Below are positions 9,348 to 18,309 of a DNA stretch of 64,000 nucleotides, one piece after another (positions within the stretch are counted from its first letter, which is position 1; the number at the start of each line of letters is the position of its first letter). The notes under the pieces were generated by a model. It saw only the letters and a list, made by a program, of their open reading frames with translations, was not told the DNA's origin and did no database searches. The stretch spans positions 1 through 64,000 of the forward strand of contig CAVZLL010000001.1 of NCBI GenBank assembly GCA_963776225.1, written 5' to 3'. This stretch comes from Bog-756 sp963776225 (GTDB taxonomy: Bacteria; Actinomycetota; Acidimicrobiia; Acidimicrobiales; RAAP-2). A program made the translations under genes and the position numbers.

Positions 9348-11534
9348 ATGCCCGAGACCCTCCGCAGCGAGCCCGCCCCCGCCGGCCTCCGCCCACCGGC
9401 CCCGGAGCGCCGCCCGGTGACCCTCGAGACCCACGGTGACGTCCGGGTCGACGACTGGTTCTGGCTCCGGGACCGGGACGATCCCGAGGTCATCGCCCAT
9501 CTCGAGGCCGAGAACACCTTCACCGAGGCGAGCATGGCCGGCACCCTCCCGCTCCAGGGGGCGCTCTACGAGGAGTTCGTCGCGCGGATCGAGGAGACCG
9601 ATCTCTCGGTGCCGGCCCGGAAGGGTCCCTGGCTCTACTACGGCCGGACGGTCGAGGGGAGCAGCTACGGGATCCACTGCCGGCGACCGGCGGAAGGTCC
9701 CGAGGACGCCGAACAGGTCCTCCTCGACGAGAACGAGCTCGCCGAGGGCCACGAGTACTTCGCGCTGGGCGCCCTCTCGGTGAGCCCAGACCACCGGTGG
9801 CTCGCGTACTCGACCGACACCACCGGCGGCGAGCGCTACACCATGCGTTTCGTGGACCTGGAGTCGGGGACCCCCTCGCCCGAGGCGATCGGGGACACCT
9901 CCTACGGGGTGGCCTGGGCCAACGACAACGCCACGGTCTTCTACGTGCGGGTGGACGAGGCGATGCGCCCGTTCCAGCTCTGGCGCCACCGGGTGGGCTC
10001 CGACCCGTCGGTCGACGTCCTGGTGCTGGAGGAGCCCGACGACCGCTACTACCTCGGGATCGGGCGGACCAAGGACGACCGCTTCCTCCTCTGCGGCCTC
10101 GACTCCAAGATGACCTCGGAGGTCCGGGTCCTCGACGCCGACCACCCCCTCGGCGACTTCACCGCGGTCGAGCCCCGCAGGCAGGGCATCGAGTACACCG
10201 TCGACCACGACCGCGGCGACCCGGCCGCCGGGCGCGGATCGCGATTCCTCATCGTGACCAACGACGGTGCCGAGGACTTCCGCCTGATGGAGGCGCCCGA
10301 GACGGCGCCGGGGCGGGACCACTGGAAGGAGGTGATCCCCCAGCGGATCGGGGTTCGCCTCGACGGGATCGACCCGTTCGCCGATCACCTGGTCGTCTCC
10401 GAGCGTGAGGGGGGCGTGACCCGGATGCGGGTGGTCGACGCCGCCAGTGGAGCCTCCACCCCGGTCGACCAGCCGGAGTCGCCCTCGACGGTCTGGGGCG
10501 GGGCCAACCCGGAGTACGACTCGACGGTCCTGCGCTACGAGTACACCTCCCTCACCACCCCGCACTCCGTCTTCGACCTGGACCTGGCCGACGGGCAGCT
10601 CGAGCTGCGCAAGCGTCAGCCGGTACTCGGCGACTTCGACCCGGGCCGGTACCGGACCGAGCGCCGCTGGGCGCGGTCTCCCGACGGAACGGCGGTCCCC
10701 CTCTCCCTCGTCTACCGCCCGGACCTGGTCGGGACTCCCGGGCACGGCGACCCCGACGGCGGCGGGTCGCCGTGCGTGCTGTACGGCTACGGGTCCTATG
10801 AGATCTCGACCGATCCGGTGTTCTCGTCGCTGCGGCTCAGCCTCCTCGACAGGGGGTTCCTCTTCGCCATCGCCCACGTGCGGGGCGGTGGCGAGCTGGG
10901 CCGTCACTGGTACGAGGAGGGCAGGCTCGCGGCCAAGCCGAACACCTTCACCGACTTCGTGGCCTGCGCCCGCACCCTCGTCGACGAGGGATGGACCGCC
11001 CCCGACCGGCTGGTGGCCCGTGGTGGGAGCGCCGGTGGCCTGCTCATGGGCGCCGTGGCCAACCTGGCCCCCGAGCTGTTCCGGGCGATGGTGGCCGAGG
11101 TCCCCTTCGTGGACTGCCTGACCACCATCCTCGACGAGAGCCTCCCGCTGACCGTGACCGAGTGGGAGGAGTGGGGGAACCCGGCCGAGGACCCCGAGAT
11201 CTACGCAGTGATGAAGGGGTACTCCCCCTACGACAACGTGCGCTCGACCGACCCGGACGGGCGACCGATCCGCTACCCGGACATCCTGGCCACCGCCGGC
11301 CTCACCGATCCGCGGGTGGGCTTCTGGGAGCCGGCCAAGTGGGTGGCCCGCCTCCGTGCGGCCAACCCCGCGAACAGGGTGCTGCTCAAGACCGAGATGG
11401 GGGCCGGCCACGCCGGGCCGTCCGGCCGCTACGACGCCTGGCGGGACGAGGCCTTCGTCTACTCGTTCATCCTCGACGCACTCGGGCTCGCCGGGACGGC
11501 GCCGGCTCCCTACCCGGAGAACGCTCCCGACTGA
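9348..11534 (+). CDS. ptrB: Oligopeptidase B-type serine peptidase (S9A)
   Basis: A 728-aa prolyl-oligopeptidase-family enzyme with an N-terminal seven-bladed propeller (about 70-420) and a C-terminal alpha/beta-hydrolase domain. The nucleophile is S561 in RGGSAGGLLMG, the likely acid D654 in LTDPRVGFWEPAKW, and the base H688 in GAGHAGPSGR. WEPAKWVARLR and NTFTDFVACA are features of oligopeptidase B, which cuts peptides under about 30 residues after basic residues in the cytoplasm. The frame extends far upstream across sufB in antisense; ATG 9348 fits the conserved N-terminus. It is monocistronic, with no signal peptide. Confidence 0.9.
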   Translation: MPETLRSEPAPAGLRPPAPERRPVTLETHGDVRVDDWFWLRDRDDPEVIAHLEAENTFTEASMAGTLPLQGALYEEFVARIEETDLSVPARKGPWLYYGRTVEGSSYGIHCRRPAEGPEDAEQVLLDENELAEGHEYFALGALSVSPDHRWLAYSTDTTGGERYTMRFVDLESGTPSPEAIGDTSYGVAWANDNATVFYVRVDEAMRPFQLWRHRVGSDPSVDVLVLEEPDDRYYLGIGRTKDDRFLLCGLDSKMTSEVRVLDADHPLGDFTAVEPRRQGIEYTVDHDRGDPAAGRGSRFLIVTNDGAEDFRLMEAPETAPGRDHWKEVIPQRIGVRLDGIDPFADHLVVSEREGGVTRMRVVDAASGASTPVDQPESPSTVWGGANPEYDSTVLRYEYTSLTTPHSVFDLDLADGQLELRKRQPVLGDFDPGRYRTERRWARSPDGTAVPLSLVYRPDLVGTPGHGDPDGGGSPCVLYGYGSYEISTDPVFSSLRLSLLDRGFLFAIAHVRGGGELGRHWYEEGRLAAKPNTFTDFVACARTLVDEGWTAPDRLVARGGSAGGLLMGAVANLAPELFRAMVAEVPFVDCLTTILDESLPLTVTEWEEWGNPAEDPEIYAVMKGYSPYDNVRSTDPDGRPIRYPDILATAGLTDPRVGFWEPAKWVARLRAANPANRVLLKTEMGAGHAGPSGRYDAWRDEAFVYSFILDALGLAGTAPAPYPENAPD

Positions 11535-11550
11535 GGCCGCACCCCGCCGT

Positions 11551-12525
11551 TCATCCCGGCGATCCGGTCGTGGTCGAGGAGGTGACCGACGACCCGACCG
11601 CGGTGGAGGTCGTGGTCGACGACGGAGCAGACCCGCCGGCCGCGGAGGACGGGGTGAAGGTCGCGGTGAACGGCGTGTGCAGCGGCGTCGGCAGCACCAC
11701 CGGGATCCCGTCGAGGGAGAGCGTGACCGGGGGCGCCCCGATCTCGAGGGTGGTCGCCGCAGCGGCGGGGATCGCCTGCACCGAACCGGCGGTGAGCTCC
11801 CCGGCCCACAGCGTCTTCTGCGGCTCGACGGTGGCCGCGCGCACCCAGGACAGCCCCGTGGCATCGAGGGTGAGGGTGTAGGAGGTGAAGGGCACCGTGT
11901 AGGCGGCCGACGTACCGTCGGCCGCGGTGGTGGTGGCGACCAGACGCCGGGGCAGGGTGGTCGGGGGTGCGTGACGGGTCGGACCGGTGGACGGCGAGTG
12001 GCGGTGGGTGGACCCCGATGCCGGGCGGCCGGCACGCGTCGTCGTGGTGGCGTGGCCGGCAGCGGGCCTGGTGTGGTGGCTCCCGACGTAGGCCAGCACC
12101 CCGAACAGCACCAGGACCGCGGCGACCAGCAGGGCGGTCGATCCCGGTCGTCGCCGGTGGTTCATCGATTCGAGCGCGATGCGCTGGACGCGGTCGGACC
12201 GGGCCCGGGAGACCCCCTCTCCACCGACCGGCGGGCCCGGGCTCGGGCGCGCGTCGTCGAAGACGACCTGCACCCCGGCGTCGGGGAACTGGTCGCTCCC
12301 GCGGACCGGCACCGGAGGGACGACCCCCCCGTCCCCCGGGCCGCCCATCGGCCGGACCTCCTGTGACCCGACCCGCTCCGAGAGGTGCTCGATCGTGCCG
12401 AGCGCGGCGTGGTACTTGCGGACCGAGTGGAGGTCGTCACTGCTCGGACGGCGCAGCAGGGCGACCACCAGGGCGCCCACCGCGAGCGTGACCACCAGGA
12501 GGACCGCGACCCACATCGGGACCAT
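11551..12525 (-). CDS. Two-TM envelope protein with RodZ-C-like (DUF4115-type) domain
   Basis: A 324-aa protein. A hydrophobic helix at residues 4-24 is followed by a cytoplasmic-type charged segment with LHSVRKYHAALGTIEHL, then a second TM helix near 131-147. A Thr/Ser/Pro-rich extracellular linker leads to a beta domain (about 195-290, YTLTLDATGLSWVRA...GAPPVTLSLDGIPV) with the DUF4115/RodZ C-terminal pattern, then a Ser/Thr-rich tail. RodZ helps control cell shape, but no HTH domain is seen, so this is a RodZ-C-containing envelope protein of unknown job. It converges on the oligopeptidase gene, with a 16-bp gap. Confidence 0.68.
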   Translation of the reverse strand: MVPMWVAVLLVVTLAVGALVVALLRRPSSDDLHSVRKYHAALGTIEHLSERVGSQEVRPMGGPGDGGVVPPVPVRGSDQFPDAGVQVVFDDARPSPGPPVGGEGVSRARSDRVQRIALESMNHRRRPGSTALLVAAVLVLFGVLAYVGSHHTRPAAGHATTTTRAGRPASGSTHRHSPSTGPTRHAPPTTLPRRLVATTTAADGTSAAYTVPFTSYTLTLDATGLSWVRAATVEPQKTLWAGELTAGSVQAIPAAAATTLEIGAPPVTLSLDGIPVVLPTPLHTPFTATFTPSSAAGGSAPSSTTTSTAVGSSVTSSTTTGSPG

Positions 12526-12617
12526 TCAACCCCGAATCGGCCGCCCGGCGGAGGGCGGACCCCGGCCGCCGGCAGGTGGACCCGGCCCGGTCGGTGACAT
12601 CGTCCCTGGTGGGCGGT

Positions 12618-13427
12618 TCAGATAGCGGTCACCGAGGTCAGGCCGCCGTCTACGGTGAGGTGGGTTCCGGTGACGAAGGACGCCTCGTCGGAGAGCAGGA
12701 AGCGGATCGGGCCGGCGATCTCGTCGGGCGTGGACACCCGTCCGAGCGGGGTCCGCTCCTCGAGCTGGCCGCGGAATCCCGGGATCTCGAGCGCGGGGGC
12801 CAACATGGGGGTGTCCACCGCGCCCGGGCAGACCGCGTTGACCCGGAAGCCCTCGGTCGCGAAGTGCTGGGCGAGTGAGCGCATCACCCCGAGCACCCCG
12901 CCCTTCGAGGCGCAGTAGGCGGTCAGGATCGAGTTGCCGAACAGCCCCTCGATCGAGGACACCAGCACCACCGCGGAGCCCGGGCCGGCCCCCCGGAAGG
13001 GCACCAACAGGTGACGGCAGATCATGACCGCGGCCCGCAGGTTCACGTTCAAGGTGGTGTCCCAGAGCGCGTCGTCGATGCCGTCCACCGTCATCGCCCC
13101 GGGCACCCCCGCAGCGTGGACGAACCCGCCGATCGTGCCGAGCGCGCCGACCGCTTCGGCGAGAGCCGGCCCGAGTGCCGACGAGTCGGCGACGTCCACC
13201 GCGGCGGCGTGGGCGGCCACCCCCCGTTCCGCGCAGCGGGCGGCCGTGTCGGCTGCGCCCTCGGCGTCGATGTCCCAGAGGGCGACCGGTCGCCCGACTT
13301 CGGCGAGGGCGAGGGCGGTCGCCCGGCCGATGCCGGAGGCACCCCCGGTGACGAGGACCCCGGTACCCGGATCACCGAGGCGGGCGGGCATCGGGGATCG
13401 GGGCGAGTGCGGCGGGTCGGAGGGCAT
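12618..13427 (-). CDS. SDR-family NAD(P)-dependent oxidoreductase
   Basis: A classical short-chain dehydrogenase of 269 aa. The cofactor motif TGGASGIG is near residue 32, the NAG-like segment is replaced by HAAGVPG, and the catalytic Ser/Tyr/Lys are in VSSIEG...YCASKGG. The C-terminal VTGTHLTVDGG is typical. The substrate is unknown. ATG 13427 was chosen; an internal ATG at 13391 would still keep the Rossmann motif. It is the last gene of a minus-strand run with the RmlC-type, flavin reductase and metallo-hydrolase genes, 32 bases after the RmlC gene. Confidence 0.85.
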   Translation of the reverse strand: MPSDPPHSPRSPMPARLGDPGTGVLVTGGASGIGRATALALAEVGRPVALWDIDAEGAADTAARCAERGVAAHAAAVDVADSSALGPALAEAVGALGTIGGFVHAAGVPGAMTVDGIDDALWDTTLNVNLRAAVMICRHLLVPFRGAGPGSAVVLVSSIEGLFGNSILTAYCASKGGVLGVMRSLAQHFATEGFRVNAVCPGAVDTPMLAPALEIPGFRGQLEERTPLGRVSTPDEIAGPIRFLLSDEASFVTGTHLTVDGGLTSVTAI

Positions 13428-13459
13428 CGGCGCAGTCTCCCAGACCGCGCCGTCCCGGA

Positions 13460-14011
13460 TCAGGTGCGCAACCCGGCTCTCGGCTGGACCCCCGGCGGGA
13501 TCTCCGACCGCCGCGGGTTGTCCCGGTCGCGGGCGGAGAGGACCGGGTCGGTCAGCCCCCAGTCGCCGGCGATGGCCGGATCGTCCCAGGCGACCCCGAG
13601 CTCGTCGCCCGGGTTGTAGTAGTTGTCCACCAGATACCAGAGGGTCAGGTCGGTGAGCGAGGCGAACCCGTGGGCGACCCCCGGCGGGATGAACAGGCCC
13701 CGGTCGTGTTCCCCGGTGAGGTCGAGGGAGAGGGTGGCGCCGTCGGTCGGCGAGCCCTGGCGCAGGTCGTGGAGGACGACCCGGGCGGTCCCGGCGAGGA
13801 CGTACCAGTAGTCGGCCTGGTGCAGGTGGTAGTGGAGCCCGACCACCGCCCCGGCCTGCTTGGTCGACCGGTTGCACTGGACCATCTCGCGCCCGAGGGG
13901 GAACCAGCTGCGGCGGTAGGTCTCGACGAAGCGGCCCCGTTGGTCCCCGTGGGCCTCGGGCTCCACGACCACCACATCGGCGATGACATCGGACTCGATG
14001 ATCTTCGGCAC
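13460..14011 (-). CDS. dTDP-4-dehydrorhamnose 3,5-epimerase-like (RmlC family)
   Basis: A 183-aa cupin of the RmlC family. GLHYHLHQADYW contains the catalytic His region (GLHYQ in RmlC). IPPGVAHGF and the C-terminal YYNPGDELGVAWDDP, which carries the conserved Tyr and Asp-Pro, are present. True RmlC converts dTDP-4-keto-6-deoxyglucose to the rhamnose form. No rmlA, rmlB or rmlD is nearby and the HYHLHQ variant is unusual, so another NDP-4-keto-sugar is possible. It starts at GTG 14011, 2 bases after the flavin reductase stop. Confidence 0.8.
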   Translation of the reverse strand: MPKIIESDVIADVVVVEPEAHGDQRGRFVETYRRSWFPLGREMVQCNRSTKQAGAVVGLHYHLHQADYWYVLAGTARVVLHDLRQGSPTDGATLSLDLTGEHDRGLFIPPGVAHGFASLTDLTLWYLVDNYYNPGDELGVAWDDPAIAGDWGLTDPVLSARDRDNPRRSEIPPGVQPRAGLRT

Positions 14012-14013
14012 TG

Positions 14014-14529
14014 CTACCCCCCGTGTCGGCGCTGGTCGCGTACTGCAACCGTTGCGAGCTCCCTCCGGAAGTACACCAGCGGGATGCCTTCCGAGACCCC
14101 GAGATCGAGCACCCGCCCGATGATCAGCTCGTGGTCACCGGCATCATGGACCAGTTCGACCCCACAGTCCACCCAGGCCAGGCAGCCCTCGATCACCGGC
14201 GAGCCGCTGGCGGGGGCAGGGTGCCAGGCCACCCCCTCGAACTTGGGACCGCCGGACACCGCGAACCCGCGGCAGAGGTCCTCCTGGCGGTCGCTCAGCA
14301 CGTTCACGCAGAACCTGCCGGCGCTCGCGATCCGCGGCCAGCTGGTCGAGGTGCGGGCCGGCGCCACCGCGACGTAGGGGGGGTCGACGGAGAGGGAGAC
14401 GAAGCTCTGGCAGGTGAAGCCGACCGGCTCGCCACCGTCCATGCCGGCCACCACGGTCACCCCGGTGGTGAACCGGCTCATGGCGTCCTTGAAGCTGTCG
14501 ATCCCGAACGTCCGGTCCTCGGCCGGCAC
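14014..14529 (-). CDS. Flavin reductase-like FMN-binding protein
   Basis: A 171-aa split-barrel protein of the flavin reductase-like family (HpaC/DIM6/NTAB). The FTTGVTVVAG start, the GFTCQSFVSLSVDPPYVAV flavin-binding stretch and FCVNVLSD are typical. Such proteins supply reduced FMN/FAD to two-component monooxygenases, though no oxygenase partner is adjacent. GTG start; 2-base gaps to both neighbours indicate one operon. Confidence 0.85.
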   Translation of the reverse strand: MPAEDRTFGIDSFKDAMSRFTTGVTVVAGMDGGEPVGFTCQSFVSLSVDPPYVAVAPARTSTSWPRIASAGRFCVNVLSDRQEDLCRGFAVSGGPKFEGVAWHPAPASGSPVIEGCLAWVDCGVELVHDAGDHELIIGRVLDLGVSEGIPLVYFRRELATVAVRDQRRHGG

Positions 14530-14531
14530 AG

Positions 14532-15389
14532 TCAGCTCCTGCCGACCTCGGTGGTGACGCCCTCGACGGCAGCGTCGACCTCCACCTTGCCGGTCGCCGC
14601 GGCGACCCGCCGGGCCGCGCGGAGGATCCGGTCGAGGTCGCGGTCGGTGTGGCCGGGGTCGTGGTGGAACAGGGTGAGCCGGCGGACCCCGGCCTCGGTC
14701 GCGACCCGCACCGCGTAGGCCGGCGTCGAGTGGCCCCAGTCGAAGAGCTCGACGAACTCGTCCTCCGTGTACTGGGCGTCATGGATGAGCAGGTCGACCC
14801 CCTCGCACAGTCCGAGCACGGTCTCGTCCACCGTGTCGCGGTCGAGCGGGGCCTGGTGGTCGGGCACGTAGGCGACCGACACCCCGTCGGCCTCGATCCG
14901 GAAGCCGAGGGTGTTGCCGATGTGGGGGACCGTGCCCACCTTGACGTCGATGCCGCCGAAGGAGAGCTCGTCGCAGCCGACGAGGTCGTGGTAGCGGAGC
15001 TCGCCTCGGAAGTCGGCCATGTTGACCGGGAAGAACGGTGGCTTGACCATCCCGGCCATCGTGTCCTGGAGTGTCTCGGCCCCCTGGGAGGGACCGTAGA
15101 TCTCGACGAGCGCGCCGGGGTCGCGCATCGGCGGGAAGAACGGGGTCCCGAGCACGTGGTCGTAGTGGAGGTGGGTGAGCAGCGCGTCCGCCCGGAGCGG
15201 GCGGCCCGCGGCGTGCAGTGGGGCGTTGAGGTGGTGGCCGAGGGCGCGCAGGCCCGTCCCCATGTCGAGGATCAGGGGGCGCTCGCCGTCCACCTCGACC
15301 AGGACGCAGGACGTGTTTCCTCCGTACCGGCGTTGCCGTGGGGACGAGCACGGGCAGGAGCCCCGGACTCCGAAGTAGGTGATGCGCAC
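14532..15389 (-). CDS. MBL-fold metallo-hydrolase (RNase Z/phosphodiesterase-like)
   Basis: A 285-aa metallo-beta-lactamase-fold protein with the dinuclear metal motif THLHYDH near residue 75. A following histidine (TVPHIGN), an aspartate (YVPDHQ) and late histidines (HDAQYT and FHHDPGH) complete the site. The N-terminal VRGSCPCS and GGNTSCVLVE strings match bacterial proteins close to class II cAMP phosphodiesterases and RNase Z. Substrate unknown. It is the first gene of the four-gene minus-strand run and diverges from an alpha/beta hydrolase, with 54 bases between them. Confidence 0.82.
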   Translation of the reverse strand: MRITYFGVRGSCPCSSPRQRRYGGNTSCVLVEVDGERPLILDMGTGLRALGHHLNAPLHAAGRPLRADALLTHLHYDHVLGTPFFPPMRDPGALVEIYGPSQGAETLQDTMAGMVKPPFFPVNMADFRGELRYHDLVGCDELSFGGIDVKVGTVPHIGNTLGFRIEADGVSVAYVPDHQAPLDRDTVDETVLGLCEGVDLLIHDAQYTEDEFVELFDWGHSTPAYAVRVATEAGVRRLTLFHHDPGHTDRDLDRILRAARRVAAATGKVEVDAAVEGVTTEVGRS

Positions 15390-15443
15390 GTAGCAGGCAG
15401 GCTAGCCGCAGCCGGGGGTCGGCTCCCGGGGTACCGTCCTGGC

Positions 15444-16313
15444 ATGGACCAACGCTCCATCCAGGCCGGCGACCTCGAGTTCGCCTGCCTGGTCACCGGA
15501 CCCGAGGACGGCCCCCTGGCCCTGTGCCTGCACGGATTCCCGGACACCGCCCACACCTGGCGCCACCTGCTCCCGCTCCTCGCCGCACGCGGCTACCGCG
15601 CGGTCGCCCCGTTCACGCGGGGCTACGCGCCGACCGCTGTCCCGGCGGACGGGCGGTACGACACCGGGACCCTCGCCCTCGACGCCTGCGCGCTCCACGA
15701 GGTCCTCGGCGGGACCGGCGACGCGGTGCTGATCGGGCACGACTGGGGCGCGCTCACCGCCTACTGCGCCGCGGCACACCAGCCCGAGCGGTGGCGCCGG
15801 GTGGTCGCCGCCGCTGTGCCGCCGACCCGGTCGGTCGGGGATCGGCTCTTCGAGGTGGACCAGCTCAAACGCAGCTGGTACATCTTCGTCTTCCAGACCG
15901 CGCTCGCCGAGCACGCCCTCGGTCGCGAGGGGCAGGCGATGATCGACCGGCTCTGGGCCGACTGGTCGCCCGGCTTCGACGGTTCGTGGTACGTGGAACG
16001 GGTCAAGGAGGCCCTCTCCGCACCCGAGCACCTCACCGCGGCGATCTCCTACTACCGCCAGATCTTCGCCGGTCCGCCCGACGACCCGGATGCAGCGGCG
16101 GCCCAGGCAGCCGGCGGGACCACCGCACCGCAGCCGACCCTGTACCTGCACGGAGACCGCTGCGGCTGCTTCGGCCTCGAGGCGATCGGCCCGGTCACCG
16201 AGTTCCTCGCCCCCGGCTCGGAACTGGTGGTCGTCGAGGGTGCCGGCCACTTCCTGCACGTCGAGCGGCCCGACGAGGTCAACGGCCACATCCTCCGGTT
16301 CCTGGAGATCTGA
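15444..16313 (+). CDS. Alpha/beta hydrolase, epoxide hydrolase-like
   Basis: A 289-aa alpha/beta hydrolase with the oxyanion motif HGFPD (about residues 32-36), an aspartate nucleophile D100 in GHDWGA, and the catalytic histidine H269 in GAGHFLHVE. An Asp nucleophile with HGFPD points to epoxide hydrolase or haloacid/haloalkane-type chemistry rather than esterase. A cap domain spans about 130-220. The substrate is not inferable. Monocistronic; ATG 15444 chosen, because the longer frame runs through the divergent gene. Confidence 0.83.
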   Translation: MDQRSIQAGDLEFACLVTGPEDGPLALCLHGFPDTAHTWRHLLPLLAARGYRAVAPFTRGYAPTAVPADGRYDTGTLALDACALHEVLGGTGDAVLIGHDWGALTAYCAAAHQPERWRRVVAAAVPPTRSVGDRLFEVDQLKRSWYIFVFQTALAEHALGREGQAMIDRLWADWSPGFDGSWYVERVKEALSAPEHLTAAISYYRQIFAGPPDDPDAAAAQAAGGTTAPQPTLYLHGDRCGCFGLEAIGPVTEFLAPGSELVVVEGAGHFLHVERPDEVNGHILRFLEI

Positions 16314-16351
16314 GGCCGCGCCGGCGCCCGGGTCGCCGGCTCGACGCTCGT

Positions 16352-17326
16352 TCAGGGAAGGCGCACCGTGCCGGCGCGGTCGCGGACCACCATCCCCTCG
16401 GCCACCAGCGCGTCGAGCACCCGCTCGGCCCGGCGCCGGTCGCCTGCCCACCCGGCAGCGGTGGGGACCTGGCCCTCGTCGAGCGGACCGGCGCACAGGG
16501 CGGCCACCAGCCGGCCGCGGCCCTCACGGTCCGAGCCGCTGAACCGGGCCTGCCTGCCGGACACGCCGGCCGACCCGGCCGCCGGGTCCGGGTCGTGCCG
16601 CCCGGTCGCCGCCCACCGGCACCGCGGTCGGACCGGGCACGAGCCACACGACGGGTCGCGTGCCGTGCACACCGTCGCCCCGAGATCGAGGAGCGACTGG
16701 CCGAACGTCCAGCCTCGTCCCGGCGGCACCATCCGGTCCACGAGCTCCTGGGCCTCCGCCGGCCGGAGCGGTCGTCCGGCCACTGCGCGCGAAAGGACGC
16801 GCCCGGCGTTGGTGTCGACCACCCCCACGTCGCGCCCGAAGGCGAACGCGAGGACCGCTCGGGCGGTGTAGGAGCCGACGCCGGGCAACGAGAGCAGCGC
16901 GTCGAGTGAGCCGGGGACCACGCCGCCGTGGTCGGCGACGATCGAGGCGGCGGCGCGGTGCAGATCGCGGGCACGCCGGTTGTAGCCCATCCCCTCCCAG
17001 GCCCGCAGGACGTCGCCGAGCGGGACGGCGGCGCAGGCGGCGGGGGTCGGGAACGCGGCGAGGAACCGGATGTAGACCGGGACCACCCTCGAGACCTGGG
17101 TCTGCTGGGCCATGACCTCGCTCACCAGCACGGCCCACGGATCGCGGGTCGACCGCCACGGGAGACCGGGCCGACGGGTCGGCCGTCCGCCGCCCGACCC
17201 CCATTCCTCGACGGCAGCGCCGAGCGCGCGCACCTGGTCGGACCTGCGCGGCGGTCGGGGCCGCCGGGTCCGGCCAGTGCCCGGCGGCGTCGTCCGGGCG
17301 GAGACTCGGCCCGTTCGGCCGCTCAC
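16352..17326 (-). CDS. mutY: A/G-specific adenine DNA glycosylase MutY
   Basis: A 324-aa HhH-GPD glycosylase that removes adenine mispaired with 8-oxoguanine. The catalytic Glu is E70 in SEVMAQQTQV, the helix-hairpin-helix is LPGVGSYTA (147-155), and the catalytic Asp is D171 in VDTNAGR. The [4Fe-4S] ligands C220, C227, C230 and C236 have the standard C-x6-C-x2-C-x5-C spacing. The C-terminal ~85 residues look like a short helical/winged domain rather than the NUDIX-like domain of E. coli MutY, as is common in Actinobacteria. The GTG at 17326 overlaps the hydratase stop as GTGA. A [4Fe-4S] enzyme like this is a client of the SUF system, but adjacency is not implied. Confidence 0.93.
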   Translation of the reverse strand: MSGRTGRVSARTTPPGTGRTRRPRPPRRSDQVRALGAAVEEWGSGGGRPTRRPGLPWRSTRDPWAVLVSEVMAQQTQVSRVVPVYIRFLAAFPTPAACAAVPLGDVLRAWEGMGYNRRARDLHRAAASIVADHGGVVPGSLDALLSLPGVGSYTARAVLAFAFGRDVGVVDTNAGRVLSRAVAGRPLRPAEAQELVDRMVPPGRGWTFGQSLLDLGATVCTARDPSCGSCPVRPRCRWAATGRHDPDPAAGSAGVSGRQARFSGSDREGRGRLVAALCAGPLDEGQVPTAAGWAGDRRRAERVLDALVAEGMVVRDRAGTVRLP

Positions 17327-17835
17327 CCCCAGACGTCCTCCAGGTACGGGCGGCGGCGGGGTGGGGCGCTCGCCTCCTTCCACACCATGACCTTGCGCCG
17401 GAAGGAGCAGACCTCCTCGCCGCGCTGGTTGAAGGCCTTGGTCTCGACGGTGACCACACCGCGGTCGTCGCGGGAGGTCGAGGCGACCTTCTCGATCACC
17501 TTGGTCTCCGCGTAGACCGTGTCGCCGTGGAAGGTCGGGGCGCGGTGGAGGAGGGACTCGACCTCGAGGTTGGCGATGGCCGCACCGCTCACGTCGGGGA
17601 CGCTCATCCCGAGGGCCAGCGAGTAGACCAGGTTGCCGACCACCACGTTCCTCCCCTGCACCGTCTCGTGCTCTGCGAACCAGCTGTCGCTGTGCAGCGG
17701 GTGGTGGTTCATGGTGATCATGCAGAAGAGGTGGTCGTCGGCCTCGGTGATGGTCTTGCCCGGCCAGTGGCGGTAGACGTCCCCGGGCACGAAGTCCTCG
17801 AAGTAGCGACCGAAGGGTCGCTCGTGGACGGTCAC
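17323..17835 (-). CDS. MaoC-family hotdog dehydratase
   Basis: A 170-aa protein of the MaoC/(R)-hydratase group. FGRYFEDFVPGDVYRHWPGKTITEADDHLFCMITMNHHPLH holds the Asp/His hydratase pair (D and H of the 'TEAD...N.HP.H' pattern). The closest pattern is that of mesaconyl- or itaconyl-CoA-type hydratases that pair with CitE-type lyases; a CitE-like lyase lies at 20633-21571 on the same strand. The pathway (C4/C5 acyl-CoA breakdown) is inferred. It overlaps its upstream neighbour by 4 bases and mutY by 4 bases, forming a three-gene coupled unit. Confidence 0.82.
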   Translation of the reverse strand: MTVHERPFGRYFEDFVPGDVYRHWPGKTITEADDHLFCMITMNHHPLHSDSWFAEHETVQGRNVVVGNLVYSLALGMSVPDVSGAAIANLEVESLLHRAPTFHGDTVYAETKVIEKVASTSRDDRGVVTVETKAFNQRGEEVCSFRRKVMVWKEASAPPRRRPYLEDVWG

Positions 17836-18263
17836 GGAGCGGCCGGCGCGGGCCGGGTGGTGAACGCGAGCACCCAGTCGGGGTGGGTGTCGCCGTCGAT
17901 GGCCATCCGCCAGGTGTAGCGGGTGCCGGGCACCAGAGGCAACGGACCGAGGTTGACGGCGAGCGCGACGTCGATGGGCGATCCCTCGGGGATGCCGGGT
18001 GGGCGCCCCACCGTGAACTCGCCACGCACCTCGACCGGATGCTCACCGTCGGGCGTGTCGACCAGGACCGGGCGACCGTCGGCGTCCTCGAGGAAGAGCT
18101 CCCAGTGGTGGGCGGACTCGGCCTCGTGCCAACCGACGTCGATCTTGAGGGCGATCGCCGAGGGGACCGGGTCCGGCCCGGTCATGCTCCAGCCGCCACC
18201 GAGGACATACAGCTTGCCGTCGGCAACCTGGGCCGAGTCACACAGCATCATGGTCACTTTCAC
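17832..18263 (-). CDS. Conserved 143-aa protein with 'LCDSAQVADGKLYVLGGGW' N-terminus
   Basis: A 143-aa all-beta protein. The N-terminus (MMLCDSAQVADGKLYVLGGGW) matches a conserved actinobacterial family of unknown function (DUF6941 in my recollection) that looks like a beta-sandwich related to ligand-binding domains. No signal peptide or membrane helix. The start is GTG 18263, with a close in-frame ATG four codons later. Its stop overlaps the MaoC start by 4 bases, so it leads a coupled unit with the hydratase and mutY. Confidence 0.7.
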   Translation of the reverse strand: MKVTMMLCDSAQVADGKLYVLGGGWSMTGPDPVPSAIALKIDVGWHEAESAHHWELFLEDADGRPVLVDTPDGEHPVEVRGEFTVGRPPGIPEGSPIDVALAVNLGPLPLVPGTRYTWRMAIDGDTHPDWVLAFTTRPAPAAP

Positions 18264-18309
18264 GGAAGGGGAGGCTACCGGGTCGGGCTCGACCGGCCGG
18301 TAACGTGGC

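Noticed and set aside
9177..12035. Very long minus-strand frame extending sufB upstream by about 950 codons
   Set aside because: It is an antisense shadow of the oligopeptidase gene in high-GC DNA; the sufB start has a clear ribosome site at 9176.
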